A stretch of DNA of 39,712 nucleotides from Alphaproteobacteria bacterium (GTDB lineage: Bacteria > Pseudomonadota > Alphaproteobacteria > Caulobacterales > Parvularculaceae): assembly GCA_013151255.1 (NCBI GenBank), contig JAADIQ010000100.1:1-39712 (forward strand), given 5' to 3'. The notes beneath the pieces were generated by a model that was given only the letters and a program-made list of their open reading frames with translations, searched no databases and was not told the origin of the DNA. How positions within the stretch are numbered: position 1 is the first letter of the stretch; each line of letters opens with the position of its first letter. A program made the translations under genes and the position numbers. Shown here piece by piece: positions 17,359 to 26,086 of this stretch.

Positions 17359-17374
17359 ACGCAAGATATGGTGT
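17359..17374 (-). promoter_or_regulatory. Putative NrdR box, distal
   Basis: Read on the minus strand this is ACACCATATCTTGCGT, matching the NrdR consensus at 13 of 16 positions. It is offset by 31 bp (three helical turns) from the start-proximal box, the spacing known for tandem NrdR sites. The 15 bp between the boxes probably hold part of the nrdB promoter. Confidence 0.62.
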
Positions 17375-17544
17375 TTGGTAGTTTTCCACGGAGTTTTCCC
17401 CGCAGGCTCAATCTATGGGCGGATTCGCCCCCATTGAAAGCGCCAAACCGGTTGCATCCGGACAGGGCTCGCCGGATAAAGCGGAAACCAGACCCGCAAT
17501 GCGGGCGCCGCGCGCCACCACCGCTCTCAAGGATTATTTGCCGC

Positions 17545-18096
17545 ATGCAAGTCGACGCCCTCAACATTGCCGACGTTAAACTCATCACGCCGAAGCGGAT
17601 TGGCGATGAACGCGGGTATTTCTGCGAGACCTATAACGCCAAAGCTTTCAAACAGGCAGGGATCGGTTGCGACTTCGTTCAGGACAACCAGTCTTATTCG
17701 GCCCGCAAAGGCACGCTGCGCGGGCTCCACTATCAGGCGCCGCCCTTCGCCCAGGCAAAGCTGGTGCGGGTTTTGAGCGGCGCGATTGTCGATGTCGCGG
17801 TTGATGCGCGCAAAGCCTCACCAACTTATGGCCAATGGGTCAAAGCCGAGCTTAGCGCGGACAACGGCGCGCAACTGTTTGTGCCCGCCGGCTTCCTCCA
17901 CGGGTTTGTCACGCTCACGCCCGACACCCATGTCGCCTACAAGGTCGATAATTATTATGACCGGGAAAGCGATGGCGCGGTGAAATGGGACGACCCGGCG
18001 CTTGCCATAGACTGGGGCGTCAGCGCCAACAGCGTGACGGTTTCAGACAAGGACGCAGAGGCACAATCCTGGGAAGCGTTCAACACGCCGTTTTGA
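17545..18096 (+). CDS. rfbC: dTDP-4-dehydrorhamnose 3,5-epimerase
   Basis: A 183-residue cupin-fold epimerase that converts dTDP-4-keto-6-deoxy-glucose to the L-lyxo form on the way to dTDP-L-rhamnose. The catalytic His62 is in LRGLHYQ, Lys72 in KLVRV, His119 in GFLHGF and Tyr132 in VAYKV. The N-terminal block KRIGDERGYFCETYN and QDNQSYSARKGTLRG match RmlC. Start at MQVDALNI, with AAGGA about 11 nt upstream; the long open frame before it (from 17227) is not coding-like. rfbB and rfbD are absent from the window. Confidence 0.95.
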   Translation: MQVDALNIADVKLITPKRIGDERGYFCETYNAKAFKQAGIGCDFVQDNQSYSARKGTLRGLHYQAPPFAQAKLVRVLSGAIVDVAVDARKASPTYGQWVKAELSADNGAQLFVPAGFLHGFVTLTPDTHVAYKVDNYYDRESDGAVKWDDPALAIDWGVSANSVTVSDKDAEAQSWEAFNTPF

Positions 18097-18114
18097 GATT
18101 GAGCGCGTTGCAGC

Positions 18115-18270
18115 GTGATGGTTGGCGTCGAAGGCCATGAAATGGCCGTGCTCAACGGCATCGAGTTCAACCCGTTAAAGCCGCGCACTATAGTCGCCGG
18201 GTTTAAGGGCGCCAAGAACCCGGACAACAACCGAGCCCACACATTCCTTAAGCGGAGTTTTTCTGGGCCC
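18115..18270 (+). pseudogene. Fragment of an FkbM-family methyltransferase
   Basis: Lies in the 406-bp gap between rfbC and gmd. One frame reads VGVEGHEMAVLNGIEFNPLKPRTIVAGF, which matches the motif around D-V-E-G-H-E-x-x-V-L-x-G in FkbM-type SAM methyltransferases, then FKGAKNPDN, resembling the following strand and loop. There is no N-terminal SAM-binding region and nothing recognisable after about 18270; the remaining 230 bp look like intergenic sequence. The key Asp of the motif is Gly here. I read it as a remnant of a methyltransferase once in the glycan cluster. Confidence 0.55.
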
Positions 18271-18502
18271 ACACCCCGACAAGCCTTGCGATGGTATCGG
18301 AAACATCGTCAATATCTGACCTGTCTCCAGCCCTTGGAGCCATTTAACCCGCAATTTATCCCGCCATGGGACTCAAACAAGGATGGTGGATCAGGCCTCG
18401 CAATGACGGCTCAGCTCAAGGGTTGCGTCACTTAAAAAAATCGGGTGTGTAAGACTTTCCCGCCGCCCTCTTTCGCCGTGGAGCGCTAAGCAAAGGATTG
18501 AA

Positions 18503-19564
18503 ATGATGTCGAAAAAGGTCGCCTTGATCACTGGGGTTACAGGCCAGGACGGCTCCTATCTGGTGCGGCTGTTGCTGGAAAAGGGTTACATTGTCCACGG
18601 CGTAAAGCGCCGCTCGTCGTCATTCAATACCGGGCGCATCGACGATATATATGAAGATTTCCACGATCCGCACACGCGTTTTTTTCTGCATTACGGCGAC
18701 CTGACCGATTCAACGAATTTGATCCGCCTGGTTCAAGAAACCCAACCAAGCGAAATTTATAATCTCGGCGCCCAGTCCCATGTTCAGGTCAGTTTCGAGA
18801 CGCCTGAATATACGGCGAATTCAGACGCCATAGGCGCGCTGCGCATCCTCGAAGCGATCCGCATCCTCGGCATGGAAAAGAGCGTGCGTTTCTACCAAGC
18901 CTCTACGTCTGAACTTTACGGCCTGGTGCAAGAAACGCCGCAATCGGAGACAACGCCGTTCTATCCGCGCAGCCCTTATGCCGCCGCCAAGCTTTATGCC
19001 TACTGGATTACAGTAAACTATCGCGAAGCGTATGGCATGCATGCATCTAACGGTATTCTTTTCAATCATGAAAGTCCGGTGCGCGGAGAGACGTTCGTCA
19101 CCCGCAAAATAACCAGAGCCGTCGCCCGGATCGCGCGCAACATGCAGAACGAACTCTTCCTCGGCAATCTCGACGCCAAGCGCGACTGGGGGCATGCGCG
19201 CGATTATGTCGAAGGAATGTGGCGCATTGTGCAGCATGATACGCCGGATGATTTCGTGCTCGGCACTGGCGAGACCCATTCCGTGCGGGAATTTGTAGAG
19301 CGGTCATTTGCGCATATAGACATTCCAATCGAATGGCGCGGCAAAGGCGTCAAGGAACAGGGCGTCAATGCAAAAACGGGCGCCGTTCTCATTCGCGTTG
19401 ATCCGGTCTATTTCAGGCCAACCGAAGTCGACTTGCTGCTTGCTGACCCGTCCAAGGCGCGTGATGTGCTGGGCTGGAAACACAAGACGCCGTTTGAGGA
19501 GCTGGTGAACGAGATGGTTCAGGCCGATTTAGCCGAAGCAGATGAACTTCTCAAAAAGGCGTAA
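18503..19564 (+). CDS. gmd: GDP-mannose 4,6-dehydratase
   Basis: A 353-residue short-chain dehydrogenase that turns GDP-D-mannose into GDP-4-keto-6-deoxy-mannose, the first step to GDP-L-fucose. Visible features are the Rossmann loop [10 protein letters not shown] at 11-20, [17 protein letters not shown] (Gmd-specific), STSELYG with catalytic Thr/Glu near 135-137, and the Tyr159/Lys163 pair in [10 protein letters not shown]. The [21 protein letters not shown] segment is nearly invariant in Gmd. It is followed after 5 nt by fcl, forming the expected two-gene unit. Confidence 0.97.
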   Translation: MMSKKVALITGVTGQDGSYLVRLLLEKGYIVHGVKRRSSSFNTGRIDDIYEDFHDPHTRFFLHYGDLTDSTNLIRLVQETQPSEIYNLGAQSHVQVSFETPEYTANSDAIGALRILEAIRILGMEKSVRFYQASTSELYGLVQETPQSETTPFYPRSPYAAAKLYAYWITVNYREAYGMHASNGILFNHESPVRGETFVTRKITRAVARIARNMQNELFLGNLDAKRDWGHARDYVEGMWRIVQHDTPDDFVLGTGETHSVREFVERSFAHIDIPIEWRGKGVKEQGVNAKTGAVLIRVDPVYFRPTEVDLLLADPSKARDVLGWKHKTPFEELVNEMVQADLAEADELLKKA

Positions 19565-19569
19565 TTGTA

Positions 19570-20535
19570 ATGACGTCCGGACAACCATCCATCACTTACG
19601 CGCTTGAGGGCAAGCGGGTCTGGGTCGCCGGCCATCGCGGCATGGTGGGCTCAGCGCTGGTGCGGCGACTGCAGGCGGAACACTGTGCTGAAATTTTGAC
19701 GGCAACGCGCAGCGAACTCGATCTCACCCAACAGGCGTCGGTGCTGGACTGGCTTTGCCAGGAAAAACCGCAGGCGGTATTTCTCCCCGCCGCTAAGGTT
19801 GGCGGCATCTATGCAAACGATACCTATCCGGCTGAATTTCTCTACGAAAATTTGATGATTGCCGCTAATGTCATTCACGCATCCCATGCGGCCGGCGTTG
19901 AGAAGCTTCTGTTTCTCGGCTCATCTTGTATTTATCCGCGAGATGCGGCCCAGCCGATGAGCGAAGAGGCTTTGCTAACTGGCCCGCTTGAGCCCACCAA
20001 TGAATGGTATGCGATCGCAAAGATTGCCGGCATCAAACTTTGCCAAGCTTACCGAAAACAATATGGCGCGGATTTTATCTCGGCGATGCCGACAAATCTT
20101 TATGGGCCGCATGACAATTACCATCCGGAAAACAGCCACGTTATTCCGGCGCTCTTACGCAAAGCGCGGCTCGCCAGCGAGAAAGGCGAGAGCGATCTGG
20201 AGATTTGGGGGTCGGGATCACCCTTGCGGGAGTTTCTGTATGTTGACGATTGCGCGGATGCGCTGGTTTTTTTGATGAAACATTATTCCGGAAATGATTT
20301 CATCAATGTTGGCGCCGGCTCGGATGTAACCATCGCAGAACTTGCAAAACTGGTCATGCAAACTGCCGGACTAACTGGAGAGCTGCGCAAAGACGCCTCA
20401 AAACCGGACGGCGCGCCGCGCAAATTGATGTCGTCTGAACGCCTCCTCAACATGGGCTGGCGCGCCCAGACGCCCCTGAAAGACGGGCTAAAACTGGCCT
20501 ATGACTGGTATTTAAAGACCGTAACTGACGCGTAA
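19570..20535 (+). CDS. fcl: GDP-L-fucose synthase
   Basis: A 321-residue epimerase/reductase that converts the Gmd product to GDP-L-fucose using NADPH. The NADP-binding motif GHRGMVGSA is at residues 21-29, the LGSSCIYP strand holds the active-site Ser/Cys, and the Tyr147/Lys151 catalytic pair lies in NEWYAIAK. The [23 protein letters not shown] block is diagnostic of Fcl/WcaG. It lies 5 nt after gmd and shares its transcript. The product likely feeds surface glycan synthesis together with the flippase and glycosyltransferases further along. Confidence 0.96.
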   Translation: MTSGQPSITYALEGKRVWVAGHRGMVGSALVRRLQAEHCAEILTATRSELDLTQQASVLDWLCQEKPQAVFLPAAKVGGIYANDTYPAEFLYENLMIAANVIHASHAAGVEKLLFLGSSCIYPRDAAQPMSEEALLTGPLEPTNEWYAIAKIAGIKLCQAYRKQYGADFISAMPTNLYGPHDNYHPENSHVIPALLRKARLASEKGESDLEIWGSGSPLREFLYVDDCADALVFLMKHYSGNDFINVGAGSDVTIAELAKLVMQTAGLTGELRKDASKPDGAPRKLMSSERLLNMGWRAQTPLKDGLKLAYDWYLKTVTDA

Positions 20536-20619
20536 GGATTGCTCGTTCACAAAGAAACAACCGGAAAACATAACCACTAAGCCACACCCCAACGCTGTCC
20601 CCATCAGAAAGTATCCCGC

Positions 20620-21780
20620 ATGAGTATCCCGTTCATCGACCTGCAGGCGCAGCGGCGCCGGATTGCCGGCAAAATCGACAGCGCCATTCAAACCGTCCTT
20701 GACCATGGCGCTTTTGTTATGGGGCCTGAAGTCGGTGAACTTGAACGTCAGCTCGCTGCATTTTCAGGCGCAAAACACGCCGTCGCCTGCGCCAGCGGAA
20801 CGGACGCCATCGCCCTGGCGCTGATGGCCTGGGAGGTGAAACCAAATGACGCGGTTTTCTGTCCCAGCTTTACGTTCTGCGCAACCGGCGAGGTCATCCC
20901 GTGGTTTGGCGCATCGCCCGTCTTTGTTGATATCGAAGCTGATACATACAACCTCAACCCGGACGACCTCGAACGCGCGATTGAACAAACAATTCGCGAG
21001 GGTAAACTAACGCCGAAAGTGATTATCGGTGTTTGTCTTTTTGGCCAGAGCGCCAATTACCCAAGGCTTCGCGAGATTGCCGACAAGTATGGTCTCAAAC
21101 TACTCGCCGATAGCGCGCAAGGGTTTGGCGCAACGATAAACGGGCGCCATCCTAGCGATTTTGCCGACGTGGTGACCACCAGTTTCTTTCCGGCAAAACC
21201 TCTGGGGTGTTATGGCGATGGCGGCGCCGTTCTCACCAATGACGCCGCGCTTGCGGATATTCTGGACAGTCTGCATGTGCACGGCAAGGCCATCACCGCC
21301 GACATGGAAGGGCGCACATTCGACCATGATCCGAAATATCTCAATATGCGCATCGGCATGAACTCGCGCCTCGATACGATTCAGGCGGCGGTGCTGCTTG
21401 AAAAGCTGGCAATCTTCGCTGACGAAATCGAGGCGCGCAATAAAATTGCCGCACGGTATAATGAGCTTCTGGCGCCGCATGTTTCGTCGACGCCATCTGT
21501 CAAAGACGGGTATGTCTCAATCTGGGCCCAATATACTATCGAACATGATAACCGCGACGGCTTGCGAGGCCATCTTGCCGCGTTAGATATTCCAACCGCG
21601 GTTTATTATCCGGCGCCGATGCATGTCAGTCCCGCCTATAAGGAATTTGCGCCCGCGCCAGGCACGCTCAAGGTCACTGAAGAAAAAGCCGGCGGCGTCA
21701 TGTCGTTGCCCATGCATCCCTATCTTGATGAGGAAACGCAAGACCGGATTGTCGACGCCATCCGTGGGTTTAATGGATAA
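20620..21780 (+). CDS. DegT/DnrJ/EryC1/StrS family sugar aminotransferase
   Basis: A 386-residue PLP-dependent aminotransferase acting on keto-sugar nucleotides. The PLP-binding features are GTDAIALAL (phosphate loop) at 60-68, Asp in LLADSAQGFGA, and Lys193 in SFFPAKPLGCYGDGGA as the Schiff-base lysine. The RIGMNSRLDTIQAAVLLEKL block is typical of the WbpE/PglE branch, which makes amino sugars for O-antigen or glycoprotein glycans. Which keto-sugar it uses cannot be said. It follows fcl by 84 bp on the same strand and ends 20 bp from the convergent GT2 gene. Confidence 0.92.
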   Translation: MSIPFIDLQAQRRRIAGKIDSAIQTVLDHGAFVMGPEVGELERQLAAFSGAKHAVACASGTDAIALALMAWEVKPNDAVFCPSFTFCATGEVIPWFGASPVFVDIEADTYNLNPDDLERAIEQTIREGKLTPKVIIGVCLFGQSANYPRLREIADKYGLKLLADSAQGFGATINGRHPSDFADVVTTSFFPAKPLGCYGDGGAVLTNDAALADILDSLHVHGKAITADMEGRTFDHDPKYLNMRIGMNSRLDTIQAAVLLEKLAIFADEIEARNKIAARYNELLAPHVSSTPSVKDGYVSIWAQYTIEHDNRDGLRGHLAALDIPTAVYYPAPMHVSPAYKEFAPAPGTLKVTEEKAGGVMSLPMHPYLDEETQDRIVDAIRGFNG

Positions 21781-21800
21781 AAGATAGCGGCGCGCACGGT

Positions 21801-22796
21801 TCATTCGCCGAAAATATCGGCCTGTTTTCGCAATAGTTTTATTGGCGACCAGGTCAAAACCTTTGCAAGCTTGCCGAGCGAGATTTTGCGGGTCCGCTGA
21901 ATCTCACGGCGCGCCGCCGTTTGCGCCGGCAGACCGGCAAAGCCGTCGCGCATGGCGCGCAGATACGGCTTGGCTTCGCCGAGAAAGGCAAACCGCGCCA
22001 GCAGATAAATATTTGCAAACACCTGAAACGGCGCGCTGATGATAAGCAACGCCAAAGGCATGTTTCGATAGTAAGCCCAAATCCGGTTGCGGTGGCCGTG
22101 ATAGACGGTGAAATCACTGCGCCGGCCGGTAACGCCGGAACCCTCATGCAGCACAAGCGCATCCGGGATTTGCATCGCCCGCCCACCGGCCAGGCGCAGG
22201 CGGAAGCCCAAATCGACATCTTCACAATAACAAAAAAAGCTTTCCTCAAATCCGCCTAGCGCTGCGAATGTCGAGCGGCTATACATCGCCGCCGCTGCGC
22301 ATGGCGCGAAGCACTCGCCTTCCGGCGGCAAGGATGCAACCGGCCAACCATGATGGCCGCGATAGGGAACGCCGGAAAAATGATAGGCGTCGCCGGCACC
22401 GTCGAGCCGGTCCGGGTTTGCGGCGTCAATCTGCGCCGAGCCAAACGCATCAACGCCGGGATGGCGCCCCGCCGCCGCCAGCAACGCCGCCAGCCAACCG
22501 GGCTCCGGATAGGCGTCCGGGTTGAGAAAGGCGAGCCATTCGCCCGTAGCCGTCTTCGCAGCGCGATTATTAGCGGCGGCGAAACCAAGATTAGTCCCCA
22601 CCTCATCAATCGTAACCGGCAATGCGGCGGCGCGTACATGTTCCAGCGAATTATCCGTAGACCCATTATCGACAAGGATAGTTTCAAAATCCTGGAAGGT
22701 CTGCGCGGCAAGGCAACCCAGGCAGCGCCGCAAGCGGCCGCCGGCATTGTAATTGACGATGATAATCGTAACGCGTGGGGCCGAGGCTTGTGTCAT
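21801..22796 (-). CDS. Glycosyltransferase family 2
   Basis: A 331-residue GT-A fold glycosyltransferase of the rhamnosyltransferase (WbbL-like) subgroup. The N-terminus VTIIIVNYNAGGRLRRCLGCL, then ETILVDNGSTDNS and FLNPDAYPEPGW (the Asp-containing donor-binding segment), then FEESFFCYCEDVDLGFRLRLAG are characteristic. A C-terminal hydrophobic stretch (MPLALLIISAPFQVF) may attach it to the inner membrane. It starts 16 nt after glmS ends and is probably co-transcribed with it. The donor could be dTDP-rhamnose, given rfbA/rfbC nearby, but that is inference. Confidence 0.9.
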   Translation of the reverse strand: MTQASAPRVTIIIVNYNAGGRLRRCLGCLAAQTFQDFETILVDNGSTDNSLEHVRAAALPVTIDEVGTNLGFAAANNRAAKTATGEWLAFLNPDAYPEPGWLAALLAAAGRHPGVDAFGSAQIDAANPDRLDGAGDAYHFSGVPYRGHHGWPVASLPPEGECFAPCAAAAMYSRSTFAALGGFEESFFCYCEDVDLGFRLRLAGGRAMQIPDALVLHEGSGVTGRRSDFTVYHGHRNRIWAYYRNMPLALLIISAPFQVFANIYLLARFAFLGEAKPYLRAMRDGFAGLPAQTAARREIQRTRKISLGKLAKVLTWSPIKLLRKQADIFGE

Positions 22797-22812
22797 ATCA
22801 GGGGATGCGCCG

Positions 22813-24639
22813 CTATTCGACGGTCACCGATTTGGCGAGATTGCGCGGCTGGTCAACATCGGTGCCTTTGGTGGTCGCCGTGTAATAGGCGAGCAGCTGC
22901 ACCGGCGCCGCATAGACAATCGGCGCCAGCAACGCATCCGTATCCGGCGTTTCTATTGTCGCCCAAACCCCGTCGCCCGCTGCGGCGATGCCTTTTTTGT
23001 CGGAAATCAACAGCGGCTTGCCGCCGCGGGCGATAAGCTCGTGCATGTTTGAAATGGTTTTCTCGTAATGCCGGTCGCTGGGCGCCACCACTACCACCGG
23101 CACGGTCTCGTCGATCAGCGCAATCGGCCCGTGCTTTAACTCGCCCGCGGCATAGCCTTCCGCATGGATATAGGAAATCTCTTTCAGCTTGAGCGCCCCC
23201 TCCATCGCAATCGGGAAACTGACGCCGCGCCCAACGTATAAAATATCATCGCACTTGGCGATGTCCGCAGCGATCTGCGCAATGGCCGGCTCATGGGCGA
23301 GCGCTTCTGCAACCAGTCGCGGGGTTTCTAAAAGCGCGCCAACCAGCCGCTGCTCATCCTCCTGCGAGAGGACGCCGCGCTGGCGCCCGGCGGCGATGGC
23401 GATACAGGCAAGCGTCGTCAGCTGGCAGGTGAAGGCTTTGGTGGAGGCAACCCCAATCTCCGGCCCGGCCGCGGTCGGAAACACCACATTCGCCGCGCGC
23501 GCGATGCTTGATTCCGCGACATTGACGACAACGGCGATTTTCTGGCCATGGGCTTTGGCGTCGCTCAACGCCGCCAGCGTGTCGGCGGTCTCGCCGGATT
23601 GTGAGATGAACAACGCGCCGCCGTTAGCCGCATAAGGCACATCGCGGTAGCGCAGCTCCGACGCGACATCGATTTCAACCGGTAGTCGCGCCCAGGTCTC
23701 AAACCAGTATTTGGCGATCATCCCGGCGTAATAGGCCGTACCGCAGGCGGAAATCGTCAGCCGGTCAAGCTTGGAAAAGTCAAACCCATGGCTCAGCTTT
23801 CCAAGTGTTTTGCTCGCCGGGTCGACATAACGGGACAATGTGTGGGCGATCACTTCCGGCTGCTCATGGATTTCTTTGGCCATAAAATGACGGTGGCCGT
23901 CCTTGTCGACCATTGCACCGGATGCGGAAGATATGGTCTCCGGGCGTTCAACCTTGCGCCCGGCATCGTCAACGATTTCAAAACCAGCGCGTGTCACCAT
24001 CGCCCAGTCGCCGTCTTCGAGATAGGTGATGCGGTTGGTGAACGGGGCGAGTGCAAACGCATCCGAGCCAATAAACATTTCCCCGTCGCCGCGCCCAATC
24101 GCCAGCGGGCTGCCGCGCCGGGCAACTAAGATGAGGTCATCTTCACCTTCGAATATCGCAGCAAGGGCAAAGGCGCCGCGAAGGCGCTTCAGCGCCTTGG
24201 AAAACGCCTCACGGGGCGCAAGGTTTTCGCTTTCCAGATAATGCGTGATCAGCTGGGCGCAGACTTCCGAATCGGTTTGCGACGCGAAGCTGCGCCCGTG
24301 GCCGACCAGCTCTTCGCGTAGCTCAGCAAAATTCTCGATGATGCCATTATGGATCAGAGCAAGACGCTCAGTTACATGCGGATGCGCATTTTCGTCGGTT
24401 GGCGCCCCATGGGTCGCCCATCGCGTGTGGCCAATGCCGGCAGCGCCGGCCAGTGGTTGTTTATCGAGCAGCGCCGTCAGAACCGAGAGCTTGCCCGCCG
24501 CCCGCCGACGAACGATGGCGCCATCATTGACGCAAGCGACGCCGGCGGAATCGTAGCCGCGATATTCGAGCCGCTTCAGCCCCTCCAAAATGGCTGGCGT
24601 CGCCTCTCCATGGCCTAAAACGCCGATGATCCCGCACAT
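22813..24639 (-). CDS. glmS: Glutamine--fructose-6-phosphate aminotransferase (isomerizing)
   Basis: A 608-residue, full-length GlmS that makes glucosamine-6-phosphate, the entry to UDP-GlcNAc. It starts MCGIIGVLGHGEATP with Cys2 as the glutaminase nucleophile, then has GIGHTRWATHG, LIHNGIIENF and the linker region. Two SIS domains carry SACGTAYYAGMIAKYW, SQSGETADTLAAL and the C-terminal DQPRNLAKSVTVE, the invariant tail. It heads a unit with the GT2 gene. A 121-bp gap separates it from the type I secretion operon upstream; no riboswitch or ribozyme is apparent there. Confidence 0.97.
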   Translation of the reverse strand: MCGIIGVLGHGEATPAILEGLKRLEYRGYDSAGVACVNDGAIVRRRAAGKLSVLTALLDKQPLAGAAGIGHTRWATHGAPTDENAHPHVTERLALIHNGIIENFAELREELVGHGRSFASQTDSEVCAQLITHYLESENLAPREAFSKALKRLRGAFALAAIFEGEDDLILVARRGSPLAIGRGDGEMFIGSDAFALAPFTNRITYLEDGDWAMVTRAGFEIVDDAGRKVERPETISSASGAMVDKDGHRHFMAKEIHEQPEVIAHTLSRYVDPASKTLGKLSHGFDFSKLDRLTISACGTAYYAGMIAKYWFETWARLPVEIDVASELRYRDVPYAANGGALFISQSGETADTLAALSDAKAHGQKIAVVVNVAESSIARAANVVFPTAAGPEIGVASTKAFTCQLTTLACIAIAAGRQRGVLSQEDEQRLVGALLETPRLVAEALAHEPAIAQIAADIAKCDDILYVGRGVSFPIAMEGALKLKEISYIHAEGYAAGELKHGPIALIDETVPVVVVAPSDRHYEKTISNMHELIARGGKPLLISDKKGIAAAGDGVWATIETPDTDALLAPIVYAAPVQLLAYYTATTKGTDVDQPRNLAKSVTVE

Positions 24640-24760
24640 AAAGATCTACTCCAGTAATGAATGACACGCTTCTGAATGGGCTTAAACTGACAATGCCGAC
24701 GAAACAATACGCCATGCAAGAGCCAAGCTTGAACAACGATACTATACAGGAAAATGGCGG

Positions 24761-26086
24761 TTATTTGTCCTGCAGCGCCTTATGGCTGACATCTGCGAGC
24801 GGCTTCATAATATAGGCGAGAACCGTGCGTTTGCCATTCAGGATAGCAACCTCCGCGGCCATGCCGGGAAGAATATTGAGGTTGCCGCGCTTGCTTTCCA
24901 GCGCCGCCGTATGCGTGCGCACGACGATATTGTAAAAGCTCTCGCCGGTTTTCTCATCTTCTATGGCATCGGGACTGATGGTCTCAATATAGCCTTTCAT
25001 CGACCCGTAAACGGACGAATCATAAGCGGTGATCGAGACTTTTACATCCTGGCCGACTTGTAAAAAACCAATATCGGATGGCTTGATCTTCGCCTGAACA
25101 ATCAACGCATCCTCGCTCGGCACCACCTCGACAATCGTTTCGCCCGGCGCAACCACGCCGCCAATCGTCGACACCAGAACCCGGTTCACAATGCCCGAGA
25201 CCGGCGCACGCACCTCAGTGCGCATAACTTTATCTTCAAGCGCAGGCAATTCGCCTTTCAGATCCTCAAACTTGGCTTTTGCCTTATTAAGGTCATCGGT
25301 GGCGGCGGCCGCAAAGGTTTTGCGTATCCGGTCAACCTCGCCTTCCGCTTCGCGCACCTCAAAGGCGGATCGCTTAACGGCGATCTCAGCGCGCTGCATC
25401 TCGCCGCGCGAGGCGGCCTCGCGCTGTTGAGCGCGCAGGAGTTCAACCCGGGGTTCAATTCCTTTTTCGACCAGGCGCTGCAACATTTGCAGCTCCTGAA
25501 TGGCAAACGCCTGCGCTTCCTTTGCCGTCGCAAAAGATACTTTTGCATCCTGATAGGCCTCGCGGCGCTGATCGAGCTTGTTTTGCTCAACCCCAAGCGC
25601 GGCTTCCATCTCCGCCCGTCGCGCTTCATACAGCGCGCGCTCATTAGTAACGATGCGCGGCGCGACGGCGACAAGCGCGCGCGCAAACACCACCGGCGTC
25701 AGCGCTGCTTCGGCTTCAAGCCGCGCGATCTGCGCCGCCAGCACATTGTAGCCCTCGCGGCTTTTGGTGAATTCAACATTCATCTGCGTCGGGTCGAGCC
25801 GCACTAGAATTTGTCCGGCGATAACCTCTTCGCCTGCCGACACCAGTATTTCCTTAACGATGCCGCCTTCGTAATACTGAACCTCCTGCAACTGGTTGGA
25901 GGTAACAACCTTGCCCGTACCGCGGGTGACACGGTCAAGCTTTGCGACCGAGGCCCAAACCAGCGTCGTCAGAAATAGCGCCGCAATCGTATACAGAAGA
26001 TATTGCGCCGCGCGCGCCGGCGCAATCATCAGGACGTCGTCAACATCGACGTCAACGGCAACGACTTCGCGTGCGTCGCTCATCAC
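24761..26086 (-). CDS. HlyD family type I secretion periplasmic adaptor
   Basis: A 441-residue membrane fusion protein linking the inner-membrane ABC exporter to the outer-membrane TolC channel. A single N-terminal transmembrane helix (about residues 28-48, YLLYTIAALFLTTLVWASVA) is followed by TRGTGKVVTSNQLQEVQYYEGGIVKEILVSAGEEV (lipoyl half). A long coiled coil spans about residues 90-290, and then come RAPVSGIVNRVLVSTIGGVVAPGETIVEVVP and the beta-barrel. The order matches HlyD/LapC of type I secretion systems. Its start overlaps the end of the ABC gene by 4 nt (ATGA), so the genes are translationally coupled. Confidence 0.94.
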   Translation of the reverse strand: MMSDAREVVAVDVDVDDVLMIAPARAAQYLLYTIAALFLTTLVWASVAKLDRVTRGTGKVVTSNQLQEVQYYEGGIVKEILVSAGEEVIAGQILVRLDPTQMNVEFTKSREGYNVLAAQIARLEAEAALTPVVFARALVAVAPRIVTNERALYEARRAEMEAALGVEQNKLDQRREAYQDAKVSFATAKEAQAFAIQELQMLQRLVEKGIEPRVELLRAQQREAASRGEMQRAEIAVKRSAFEVREAEGEVDRIRKTFAAAATDDLNKAKAKFEDLKGELPALEDKVMRTEVRAPVSGIVNRVLVSTIGGVVAPGETIVEVVPSEDALIVQAKIKPSDIGFLQVGQDVKVSITAYDSSVYGSMKGYIETISPDAIEDEKTGESFYNIVVRTHTAALESKRGNLNILPGMAAEVAILNGKRTVLAYIMKPLADVSHKALQDK

